DNA from: an uncultured Xanthobacteraceae bacterium
GTDB taxonomy: Bacteria > Pseudomonadota > Alphaproteobacteria > Rhizobiales > Xanthobacteraceae
Direction of reading: 5' to 3'
Assembly (NCBI GenBank): GCA_955652925.1
Contig: CATPCO010000577.1
Span: forward strand, 1 to 7,130
Length of the DNA stretch: 7,130 nt
Part shown: positions 1 to 5,880 of the stretch, one piece after another
Position numbering within the stretch: the first letter of the stretch is position 1
Layout: the number at the start of each line of letters is the position of its first letter
The notes under the pieces: generated by a model
Told to the model about the DNA's origin: nothing
The model's input: the letters and a program-made list of their open reading frames with translations, nothing else
The model's database searches: none
Made by a program: the position numbers and the translations under genes

Positions 1-114
1 GACGATCAGCCGGATCGCACGAAAATCAATCGGCTATGGGACGTTCTGGACGAACCTAAATTTAATCGCGCCTTGGGTGTTCAACAGAACATGAAAAAAC
101 CGCCCGCTCGATGA
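1..114 (+). CDS. 3' end of an unrecognised protein (partial)
   Basis: An open frame enters from the left edge and ends at TGA 112-114, giving the last 37 residues of a protein. The tail is hydrophilic, with a WDVLDEPKFNRALGV stretch that looks like a short amphipathic helix, followed by a basic, proline-containing end (NMKKPPAR). I do not recognise the family and assign no function. The reading is supported only by lack of stops, protein-like composition, and the fact that the next gene converges on it 37 bases later. It could be a chance open frame, since only 114 bases are visible. Confidence 0.5.
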   Translation, partial: DDQPDRTKINRLWDVLDEPKFNRALGVQQNMKKPPAR

Positions 115-151
115 CCTCGCCCGGCGGGAGGGCAAAGGCACCCAGCAGTTG

Positions 152-904
152 CTATTGGCTCTTCGCTGGTGCACCCGCAACCACGGCAGCCACTCCTTCT
201 GGATTGATGTTGAAAGCCACGAACGTCAACGGCTCGTTGCCGGGGTTCCCCCATTGGTGCACGAGCCCGAACGGTTCGTAAATCAAGGAACCCGGCTCCC
301 TTGCCGCTGTCTTTCCCTCGACGGTGTTAGCCCCGGTACCGGAGACGATATAGTACAGAGCTGCTCCTGAGCGGTGGTGTGGCGGATTCGACGGCATCCC
401 GCCCGGAAATGTGACGCGCGTCAGATTGAGATCATAACTGCCCGGCTTCAGGTCGGGGATTGGTGCCACCGTGCGATATAATTCCGTTACGGCAGCAGGT
501 GCTGCAGCAGCAGGCCGATCCAGGTCCGATGCCGGAACCAGCAAGAACAGGATAAAGCGCGACGGTTCTTCATTTCCCGCCTTTAGCGCCGCAGTCGTCC
601 CCGCAGCAATGAACAGTCCCTCTGCGGCTCTCAGCATTCTAGTCTCTGCACCGGCCAAGATTTCAGTCGATCCAGAGAGTTGATAGAGGATGCCAGTGCC
701 CGGCGCGACGCTGCTCTTCTCGCCTCGCGGAATGGTGACCGCCACTGCTCTGAAATGGAGCGGCACGTCTGTTACGGTCGGCAGTTTGGTGGCGGCAATT
801 ACTGTGCGCGTGATTGCCGATGGAGCTGGCGGGGTTTGCGCACTGGCCGAGACGGCAAGCGTCAGCAGGCCGACCAGCAGTATTCCGTTTATCGGCAATC
901 GCAT
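152..904 (-). CDS. Exported two-cupin domain protein
   Basis: The 250-residue product starts with a signal peptide: a short basic N-terminus, a hydrophobic core at about residues 8-20, and a likely cleavage after SASA (22/23). It is therefore expected in the periplasm. Two beta-rich halves follow. Residues about 45-125 form a degenerate cupin with no His cluster. Residues about 155-235 form a better one, with PPHHRSGAALYYIVSGTG (His176, His177) and PFGLVHQWGNPG (His216), where cupins normally hold a metal. Ala/Pro-rich linkers join the halves. The start is supported by GAGGAA on the minus strand (911-916), 6 nt before ATG. Cupins include dioxygenases, isomerases and sugar-binding proteins, so the reaction or ligand cannot be given. 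It is transcribed alone and converges on the partial gene at the left edge. Confidence 0.85.
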   Translation of the reverse strand: MRLPINGILLVGLLTLAVSASAQTPPAPSAITRTVIAATKLPTVTDVPLHFRAVAVTIPRGEKSSVAPGTGILYQLSGSTEILAGAETRMLRAAEGLFIAAGTTAALKAGNEEPSRFILFLLVPASDLDRPAAAAPAAVTELYRTVAPIPDLKPGSYDLNLTRVTFPGGMPSNPPHHRSGAALYYIVSGTGANTVEGKTAAREPGSLIYEPFGLVHQWGNPGNEPLTFVAFNINPEGVAAVVAGAPAKSQ

Positions 905-933
905 GATGGGTTCCTCGACGGTAAGTTGGAAGC

Positions 934-960
934 ACTATACGCGCTCCTTTCCTGAAAAGG
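934..960 (-). promoter_or_regulatory. Possible promoter region of the cupin gene
   Basis: On the minus strand a TATAGT hexamer (934-939) lies about 30 nt before the cupin start codon, a plausible -10 element. No good -35 hexamer is present. Where one would sit there is an inverted repeat, CCTTT/AAAGG (946-950 and 956-960), which could be an operator. This is pattern matching only; both elements are short enough to occur by chance. Confidence 0.3.
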
Positions 961-1022
961 CAGGCGCTTTCACTCACACGTCAGTTTGAAAACAATAGAC
1001 CATTGCAAGGTCCGCCGGATCA

Positions 1023-1227
1023 TCATGCTTGCGCCAGCCGATTCGCTAGGCCTGTCGCCTTCATTGCCCGCCGCGCGACCGATGTTTCCAGTTGCTGCTC
1101 GGAGCGCGTGGATGCGGTCGCCGATGGTGAACTTGTGGCTCTTGGGAACCTCTCGATCGTCGGCGCGAGCCAGGTTAGAAACTGATAGTGCGCCTCGATC
1201 GCCGCACCGGTGCGAATTGTCCGTCAT
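1023..1227 (-). pseudogene. Remnant of an Avd-like four-helix-bundle protein, frameshifted
   Basis: Reading the minus strand from ATG 1227 gives MTDNS, then loses homology. A neighbouring frame (about 1199-1140) gives IEAHYQFLTWLAPTIERFPR. The original frame (1146-1111) then gives PKSHKFTIGDRI. Joined, these form the N-terminal signature of the bAvd-like four-helix-bundle family (W..P..E.FP.S.KF..GDRI), whose members include accessory proteins of diversity-generating retroelements but also many stand-alone genes. The break at FPR/PKS is explained by loss of one C from a CCC run near 1143-1146. After GDRI no frame shows the expected helices. A third frame runs as far as TGA 1025-1023 with unrelated-looking residues. 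No reverse transcriptase or variable repeat is in the window. I read it as a decayed gene; sequencing error could explain the indels but not the lost C-terminal half. Confidence 0.55.
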
Positions 1228-1288
1228 CGGAGCTTGTCCCAAAAAAAATCGACCGGGGCTTTGCCTCCTGATCCTCCCCTGTCTTAGG

Positions 1289-1519
1289 TTAGGTGAACTG
1301 TGACCTAAACACAGCCTTGATGTGCGCGAGCCGGTTCTCGAGCCGCGTCACGTCCTCAGCGCGGCGAAGCCGGCGCGCGAGGCCGATGGCGTCGGCCAGC
1401 GCTTCCTTGGCATCGCTGTAGAGCGCGGCGGCGCCACTCGGCGAGCCGGCATCGTACATCTTGTCGTACGCAGCCTCGGCAAATGCCTCGAGGTGGCGCA
1501 GATGTATTTCATCCGTCAT
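1289..1519 (-). CDS. Small conserved hypothetical protein (76 aa)
   Basis: From ATG 1519 the product begins MTDEIHLRHLEAFAEAAYD and ends VFRSQFT. It looks all-helical, with amphipathic segments at about residues 4-22, 28-50 and 52-70, and no signal peptide or membrane segment. I recognise the pattern (H.R..EAFAE.AYD.MY..., ending R.VY..QF) as a short protein common in Bradyrhizobium-type genomes, of unknown function. The frame also stays open 63 bases further upstream to an ATG at 1582, but that would add a 21-residue tail that does not look like this protein type, so I chose the MTDE start. No strong ribosome-binding site is visible there. A short inverted repeat, TTAGGT/ACCTAA (1289-1294 and 1303-1308), overlaps the stop codon. 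Confidence 0.75.
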   Translation of the reverse strand: MTDEIHLRHLEAFAEAAYDKMYDAGSPSGAAALYSDAKEALADAIGLARRLRRAEDVTRLENRLAHIKAVFRSQFT

Positions 1520-1790
1520 GGCCGCGCCAGCTTCGTACCAGTTACTGAACAGTATCCGCTCCCCGGTCGCTGTCGGAAGCATAAGAGGGTGGCGGACATC
1601 TCAGCGGTTCCGAGTCGTCTCATTACCATAACTCGCCGCCTGTTCGCCAAGGCCATCGGAGTCCGAAAGCGGTCGCCCGCCTGTTCCTGGTTGAAGTACG
1701 ATTACGGTTTGTGCAATGACGGCACCGGCCAGTGCGGCACGCCACGCATTCTTTAACCCTGCATCGTGATCCCAATCCGGAGATACAAAC

Positions 1791-2258
1791 ATGACGCCAA
1801 GCGCCTGGGCTAAAGCGCCGATTATATTTGGGCTGACACTCTTTGCGATCGTTTCATCTTCGGCATTGGCCGCAGATCAGCCTCCGAACATAAAGGGCAA
1901 GTGGGTGGGGAAGACCCACACCATTGTGGCCGGCAGCGGCGGTCATTGGCCGACAAACAAGGGAACGCTGGAGAAGCCTGGGCTGTTTGAGAAGGACCTT
2001 GTGATCGAGGTCACGGGCCAGGAGGGCCGTCGGTTCTGGGGCATCCAAACCCTTTCCGGTAATGGGGAGAGCACCCAAGAGCCAATGATCGGCGAGCTGA
2101 CAGGACGAGACAACAGGACGGTCGTTATCGTCGATTCCGACGGTTACCTGAACGGTCAGCTTGTCGACGACGATGTGCTTTCTTTTTGCTACACGCAGGC
2201 CAGCGGCAAGACCGGCTCCAGCGTCGTAAGCTGCACGGAGATCAAGCGGGCGCATTGA
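1791..2258 (+). CDS. Exported protein of unknown function (155 aa)
   Basis: The product has a clear signal peptide: hydrophobic residues about 9-24 and a likely cleavage at ALA/ADQ (27/28). The mature part, about 128 residues, is rich in alternating hydrophobic positions and turns (KGKWVGKTHTIVAG, LVIEVTGQEGRRFWGIQT, TVVIVDSDGYLNGQLVDDD), suggesting a small beta-barrel or beta-sandwich. Two cysteines near the end (133 and 148) could form a disulfide in the periplasm. GGAGA at 1780-1784 lies about 6 nt before the ATG and supports this start. It resembles hypothetical periplasmic proteins of rhizobial genomes that begin with a GKW.G motif, but I cannot name a family or function. The 143 bases to the next gene contain no clear terminator; a weak hairpin CTGCC/GGCAG sits at 2341-2358. 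Confidence 0.75.
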   Translation: MTPSAWAKAPIIFGLTLFAIVSSSALAADQPPNIKGKWVGKTHTIVAGSGGHWPTNKGTLEKPGLFEKDLVIEVTGQEGRRFWGIQTLSGNGESTQEPMIGELTGRDNRTVVIVDSDGYLNGQLVDDDVLSFCYTQASGKTGSSVVSCTEIKRAH

Positions 2259-2416
2259 GTTTTACGTCGTTCTTTCCATGCAATAGGCAACGAAATGGCG
2301 GAAGGAGACGGAAATTTGGGGTAGATTCGTCAATTGGAAGCTGCCAGCAGGGGGGCAGACATCCTTAGATTCTTAGCGATCATGCATATCGACAGCACGC
2401 AATGGATGACGATCGC

Positions 2417-3430
2417 ATGAAACGAGTCTGCCATTCCCTCGTCGCGTTCGGGACAACTGCTGCGGCCATCATGAGCGTGATCGCGGCCGGCCTGTGCGCC
2501 GATTCGGCTCGAGCCGAGGCGGAGGATTGGCCGACGCATGCATTGACGCTAGTCGTGCCCTTCTCAGCCGGCGGCTCGAGCGACACCATCGGACGCATCA
2601 TCGCTGATGGAATGAGCAGCAACCTTCGGCAGCCCGTCGTGGTGGAGAATGTCGCCGGGGCGGGCGGCATGCTCGGTGGAAGCCGTGTGGCCAAGGCCAC
2701 GCCTGACGGTTATCAATTCGTTATCGGAAACGTCGGGACCTTCGCCCAGAGCCAGTGGCTCTACAAAGCGCCGCTTTACAAAGCCGTGACGGATTTCTCG
2801 CCGGTGGCGCTCCTTACGGATGAATCCCTGGTGTTGGTCGCCCGTAACGACTTCCCTGCCGACAACTTGCAGCAGTTTATCGCCTACACGAAGGCAAACC
2901 AGGAGAAGTTGCACTACAGCTCATCGGGGGCAGGCGGCTCCAATCACCTGGCATGCATGCTGCTCAATTCCACGATCGGTATCGAAGTTACGCACGTTCC
3001 GTATCGCAACGTCGTGCAAGGCTTGCAGGAAGTAATGGCCGGCCGGATGGATTACGACTGCGTGAGTCTCCCCCTGGCGCTGCCGCAAATTGCGGGCAAG
3101 ACCGTGAAGCCAATCGCGATCCTGAGCAAGAGGCGGTCGTCGAACCTGCCGGATCTCCCCTCCGCGCATGAACAGGGGCTGACCAACTTCGATCTCCCGA
3201 GCTGGTATGCACTCTTCCTGCCCGCGAAGACTCCGCAGCCGATCATCCACAGGCTCAACCGCGCCACGGTCGCAGCGCTGGAGATGCCGTCCTTGCAGCA
3301 GCGTCTCAAGCAGGTCGGAGGCGACGTGATTGCATCGGAACGCCGCTCTCCGGAATATCTCGCACAATTTCTTGCCGCCGAAATCAAGAAATGGGAAGGC
3401 CCAATCAAAGCGAGTGGAGTTTCATTCTGA
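2417..3430 (+). CDS. Bug/TctC-type periplasmic solute-binding protein
   Basis: This is a tripartite tricarboxylate transporter substrate-binding protein, which in this family captures carboxylates in the periplasm. Typical signatures follow in order: WPTHALTLVVPFSAGGSSDT, then the glycine-rich VVENVAGAGGMLGG, KATPDGYQFVIGN, DFSPVALL, SSSGAGGSNHLA, VTHVPYRN and MAGRMDYDC. The 337-residue length fits the family. An in-frame ATG at 2402 would add MDDDR; I prefer 2417 because MKR followed by a hydrophobic segment makes a normal signal peptide (cleavage near ARA/EAEDW), whereas an acidic start would not. Neither start has a strong ribosome-binding site. No TctA or TctB membrane gene is in the window, which is common for Bug proteins. 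Its position upstream of two enzyme genes suggests it binds, or senses, the substrate of that pathway. The ligand is unknown. Confidence 0.92.
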   Translation: MKRVCHSLVAFGTTAAAIMSVIAAGLCADSARAEAEDWPTHALTLVVPFSAGGSSDTIGRIIADGMSSNLRQPVVVENVAGAGGMLGGSRVAKATPDGYQFVIGNVGTFAQSQWLYKAPLYKAVTDFSPVALLTDESLVLVARNDFPADNLQQFIAYTKANQEKLHYSSSGAGGSNHLACMLLNSTIGIEVTHVPYRNVVQGLQEVMAGRMDYDCVSLPLALPQIAGKTVKPIAILSKRRSSNLPDLPSAHEQGLTNFDLPSWYALFLPAKTPQPIIHRLNRATVAALEMPSLQQRLKQVGGDVIASERRSPEYLAQFLAAEIKKWEGPIKASGVSF

Positions 3431-3436
3431 TCGGGG

Positions 3437-3464
3437 TTGACCGCATGCGCGATTTGCGTATCCC
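3437..3464 (+). promoter_or_regulatory. Possible promoter ahead of the dioxygenase gene
   Basis: TTGACC (3437-3442) and TATCCC (3459-3464) are separated by 16 bases, a fair match to a housekeeping sigma factor promoter. It begins 7 bases after the stop codon of the solute-binding protein. A transcript would start near 3470, inside the first copy of the tandem repeat. The -10 match is partial, so this is tentative. Confidence 0.35.
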
Positions 3465-3521
3465 TGCTTGCCTATTTGTCCACTCACGGCGTGCTTGCCT
3501 ATTTGTCCACTCACGGCGTGC
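3465..3521 (+). repeat. Perfect 27-bp tandem duplication
   Basis: The sequence starting gcttgcctat and ending cactcacggcgt occurs twice back to back (3466-3492 and 3493-3519) without mismatch; period-27 identity extends over 3465-3521. It lies in the 195-bp spacer between the solute-binding protein and the dioxygenase. Because 27 is a multiple of three, it leaves the upstream-extended frame of the dioxygenase open (two copies of LAYLSTHGV), but that extension is unlikely to be translated. It may be a recent slippage duplication or a duplicated protein-binding site. Confidence 0.95.
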
Positions 3522-3625
3522 GACGCGCTATGCGCGAGATCGACGAACTCGGGCTTACCGCGGTAGTGGCGGCAGGTGGGGAGCTTCAGGATCCGCAGAC
3601 TCGTCAGTTGCAGGGAGGAGTAGTC

Positions 3626-4486
3626 ATGTCGCTCGCGATCAAAAACCTCGACGCGCCGCTGGGCGCAGAAATTTCCGGGCTCGATCTGGGAAAGCCCATC
3701 GCGCCAAACGAGGTCAAGACAATTGAGGAAGTATGGCGCGAGCGGCTGGTCGTCGTCTTCCACGACCAAAAACTCTCGGATCCGCAGCTGATCACCTTCA
3801 GCAAGAATTTTGGCGAGCTCGACCCGCCGGGTCCCAATCCCTATGGCGCGCCGTTCCTCAGGGATCATCCCGAACTCAACGTCATCTCGAATGTTGTCGA
3901 AAACGGCAAGCCGATCGGAAATCTCGGCGATGGCGAGGCGGTGTGGCACGCCGACATGACGTACGTGGAGGTGCCGCCCAAGGCCGCGATGCTGCACTCG
4001 CTGGAGGTTCCTCCGCCGGAAGCAGGCGGCAACACTTATTTTGCCAATATGTTCGCCGCCTACGAAGCTCTGCCCGCGCAGTTGAAGCAGGCTGCAAAGG
4101 ACAAGATCGCGGTGCATGACGCATCCACCAACAGCGCCGGAATGCTGCGTAAGGGATACAAGGCAGTGACAGACGTTCGAGAGACGGTCGGGGCTCACCA
4201 TCCGCTAATCCGCACTGAGCCGACCACCCGACGCAAGGCGCTCTTTCTCGGGCGTCGTCCGAACGCTTACGTGCTCGGCCTTGAGGTGTCCGCGAGCGAG
4301 GCGCTGCTCGATGCGCTGTGGGCGCATGCGACGCAGCCGCGGTTCACCTTATGCCACCGGTGGAAGGCCGGAGATCTCTTGATGTGGAACAATCTTTCGG
4401 TACTGCACCGGCGCGACCCGTTCGATCCCAAGACCCGGCGCGTCATGCACCGCAGCCAGATCAAGGGCAATGAACGGATCCATTGA
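3626..4486 (+). CDS. TauD/TfdA-family Fe(II)/2-oxoglutarate dioxygenase
   Basis: Cytoplasmic oxygenase that in this family couples 2-oxoglutarate decarboxylation to hydroxylation of an organic substrate. The 286-residue product shows the whole fold: an N-terminal LDAPLGAEISGLDLG, HDQKLSDPQLITFSKNFGEL (46-65), the metal motif WHADMTY (His108, Asp110), the distal WNNLSVLHRRD (His261) and the Arg-rich end KTRRVMHRSQ that normally binds the 2-oxoglutarate carboxylate. All three iron ligands are present, so it should be active. The frame is open back to 3437, but ATG 3626 is chosen because AGGGAGGAG (3612-3620) lies 5 nt upstream and MSLAIKNLDA matches the usual family start. It lies 48 bases before the enolase-family gene and is probably co-transcribed with it. 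Taurine, 2,4-D and alpha-ketoacid-type substrates are all handled in this family; the true substrate cannot be read from the sequence. Confidence 0.93.
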   Translation: MSLAIKNLDAPLGAEISGLDLGKPIAPNEVKTIEEVWRERLVVVFHDQKLSDPQLITFSKNFGELDPPGPNPYGAPFLRDHPELNVISNVVENGKPIGNLGDGEAVWHADMTYVEVPPKAAMLHSLEVPPPEAGGNTYFANMFAAYEALPAQLKQAAKDKIAVHDASTNSAGMLRKGYKAVTDVRETVGAHHPLIRTEPTTRRKALFLGRRPNAYVLGLEVSASEALLDALWAHATQPRFTLCHRWKAGDLLMWNNLSVLHRRDPFDPKTRRVMHRSQIKGNERIH

Positions 4487-4534
4487 GGGGGCGTAGCGAC
4501 TGCGTCACAAAAACAGGACGACGGAAGACAATCG

Positions 4535-5650
4535 ATGAGATTGCAAGAGATTTCGCTGCGAATCGTGCGGCTACCCCTCATTCGTCCCTATGTGCTGTCC
4601 TATCGCACCTTCACCGAGTTTGAGCCGATCATCGTCGAGGTACGCGACGGCGACGGCCGGGTCGGGTGGGGCGAAGGACACATCTCGCCGGGATCGAGCA
4701 GCGAGACGCGAGACGGCGGCTGGACGTTCTGCCGCGAGCTCTCGGCGGCAGTCATCGGCAAGGACTCGAGCGAGGCCAAGGCCATCATCGCGCGCGATGT
4801 CGCCGCGAGCAAAGTGGCGGCGACCGCACTCCTGACAGCCATCGAAATGCTCGAGGGGCATCCGCTGCTCACGGTGGATCGAGAGACGCGTCTGCCGCTG
4901 CTCACCCCATTCAACAGTTCCGCGCCCGCAGACATCGAGCGGGAAGTCGAGCAGCGCCTCAAAGACGGCTTTCATACCTTCAAAGTCAAGGTTGGGAAGT
5001 CGGCGGAGGATGACGCGCGTCGCGTCAAGCTCATCCAGCGGGCGATCGCCGGCCGCGCGACGATGCGACTTGACGCCAACCGCGCCTATTGCGAGGCGGA
5101 CGCCTGTCGTTTCGCCATGGCGCTCGATCCCGCGGGCATTGAGTTGTTCGAGCAGCCGTGCGCGGCCGAGGATTGGGAGGCAAACGCAAGGGTAGCGAGC
5201 GTGTCGCCTGTTCCCGTGATGTTGGACGAGCCGATCTGCGAACTCGCCGACGTGAAGCGTGCCTCCGCAATCGCGAACGTGGGCTTCTGCAAGCTCAAGC
5301 TCAAACGTTTTGGCGGCCTCGATCTGCTTCGCGCGGCGCTCGACGCGGTGCACGAATGGGGAATGGAAGCAGTGCTCGGCGATGGTTTGTCTTCGGAACT
5401 CGGATGTTGGATGGAGGCCTGTGTTGCGCGCGTCACCATTCGCAATGCCGGTGAGTTCAACGGATTTCTGAAGCCGAATGTACGCCTGTTCTGCGAACCG
5501 TTGCGGTTCGTGGCCGGAGAGCTTGTGCTGCCGTCGGGATTTACTCCCACGATCGATGCCCATACGCTCGCAGCGCACGAGATGGCGTGCGAGCGCTTTA
5601 TGCCGAGGACCGCCGGCTGGACGGCACGGATAAACCAAGTTGGGCTATGA
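4535..5650 (+). CDS. Mandelate racemase/muconate lactonizing enzyme-type protein (enolase superfamily)
   Basis: Enolase-superfamily enzymes abstract a proton next to a carboxylate and stabilise the enolate with a Mg2+ ion. The 371-residue protein has the N-terminal capping domain (about 1-125) and a barrel domain with all expected residues: FKVKVG (Lys150, Lys152), metal ligands Asp180 (LDANRAY), Glu206 (ELFEQP) and Asp231 (MLDEPI), and Lys255 in KLKLKRFGG. A Lys on each side of the active site is the muconate-cycloisomerase arrangement rather than the His/Asp dyad of mandelate racemase. Members include cycloisomerases, o-succinylbenzoate synthases, racemases and dipeptide epimerases. GGAAGA lies about 7 nt before the ATG. 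Following the dioxygenase by 48 bases, it probably acts in the same carboxylate pathway. The exact reaction is unknown. Confidence 0.92.
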   Translation: MRLQEISLRIVRLPLIRPYVLSYRTFTEFEPIIVEVRDGDGRVGWGEGHISPGSSSETRDGGWTFCRELSAAVIGKDSSEAKAIIARDVAASKVAATALLTAIEMLEGHPLLTVDRETRLPLLTPFNSSAPADIEREVEQRLKDGFHTFKVKVGKSAEDDARRVKLIQRAIAGRATMRLDANRAYCEADACRFAMALDPAGIELFEQPCAAEDWEANARVASVSPVPVMLDEPICELADVKRASAIANVGFCKLKLKRFGGLDLLRAALDAVHEWGMEAVLGDGLSSELGCWMEACVARVTIRNAGEFNGFLKPNVRLFCEPLRFVAGELVLPSGFTPTIDAHTLAAHEMACERFMPRTAGWTARINQVGL

Positions 5651-5652
5651 GT

Positions 5653-5817
5653 GGGGAGGACCGCCGGGCGAAGCGAGTCCGTTGAAGCCTCCCCCTTGAA
5701 GTAACAGCACGGCTAGCTGTACCAAGGCTCATCTGAAGGGGATGGGGTTCCCCTGAAACCGCTCCTGTGAGCTGACGACCGCTACTGCGTTCGCAAATGC
5801 AGCGGTAAGGCAAACCC
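5653..5817 (+). promoter_or_regulatory. Structured leader RNA, candidate riboswitch of the antiporter gene
   Basis: By eye this stretch folds into a chain of perfect helices. GGGGAGG/CCTCCCC (5653-5659 with 5688-5694) encloses CGGGC/GUCCG. CCTTG/CAAGG (5694-5698 with 5723-5727) encloses ACAGC/GCTGT (5704-5708 with 5716-5720). GCTCA/TGAGC (5727-5731 with 5768-5772) encloses AGGGGA/TCCCCT (5737-5742 with 5749-5754). ACCGCT/AGCGGT pairs 5778-5783 with 5801-5806. The loop GGGU (5745-5748) can pair with ACCC (5814-5817) as a pseudoknot. A terminator-like hairpin and the antiporter gene follow. The architecture and target gene suggest an ion-sensing riboswitch. The nhaA-I motif (Li+ riboswitch, associated with cation antiporters) is my first hypothesis, but I cannot confirm its consensus from memory. 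It could also be an undescribed class. Confidence 0.6.
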
Positions 5818-5833
5818 TGTTCTACGAGACCCG

Positions 5834-5852
5834 CCGCGCCGCGGTTTTTTTT
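5834..5852 (+). terminator. Terminator-like hairpin with eight T residues (expression platform)
   Basis: CCGC (5834-5837), loop GCC and GCGG (5841-5844) are followed directly by eight T (5845-5852), the pattern of an intrinsic terminator with a short but GC-rich stem. It sits 28 bases before the antiporter start codon, so transcripts stopping here would never include the gene. The 3' arm plus T residues, GCGGTTT (5841-5847), is also complementary to AAACCGC (5756-5762) in the leader, which would offer an antiterminator pairing. Confidence 0.5.
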
Positions 5853-5880
5853 GTGCCTGCCACAAAGAGGAGATCACCCG

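Noticed and set aside
1241..1248. Run of eight A (T run on the minus strand) downstream of the 76-residue protein gene as a terminator
   Set aside because: No hairpin precedes it on the minus strand.
986..1303. Plus-strand frame of 105 residues opposite the Avd-like remnant
   Set aside because: It is the shadow of the minus-strand sequence with clear family motifs; no homology-like pattern or ribosome-binding site of its own.
1601..1792. Minus-strand frame of 63 residues with a hydrophobic stretch (WRAALAGAVIAQTVIVL)
   Set aside because: Its start overlaps the ATG of the exported protein gene on the other strand, leaving no room for separate signals; no ribosome-binding site or recognised family. 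It could be a gene remnant but this cannot be supported.
3437..3625. Upstream extension of the dioxygenase frame (63 extra residues including two copies of LAYLSTHGV)
   Set aside because: A strong ribosome-binding site sits 5 nt before ATG 3626, family proteins start there, and the extension begins at a non-ATG codon inside a possible promoter.
3422..4201. Minus-strand frame of 259 residues opposite the dioxygenase gene
   Set aside because: Shadow frame; it also crosses the tandem repeat and spacer and has no recognisable motif.
4571..5638. Minus-strand frame of 355 residues opposite the enolase-family gene
   Set aside because: Long antisense frames are common opposite high-GC genes; the residue composition (many Arg, His, Cys) is atypical and the plus strand encodes a complete enzyme.
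5851..5880. Ten-residue N-terminal extension of the antiporter
   Set aside because: It would start on a TTG inside the terminator T run with no ribosome-binding site, while GTG 5881 has AGAGGAG at proper distance.
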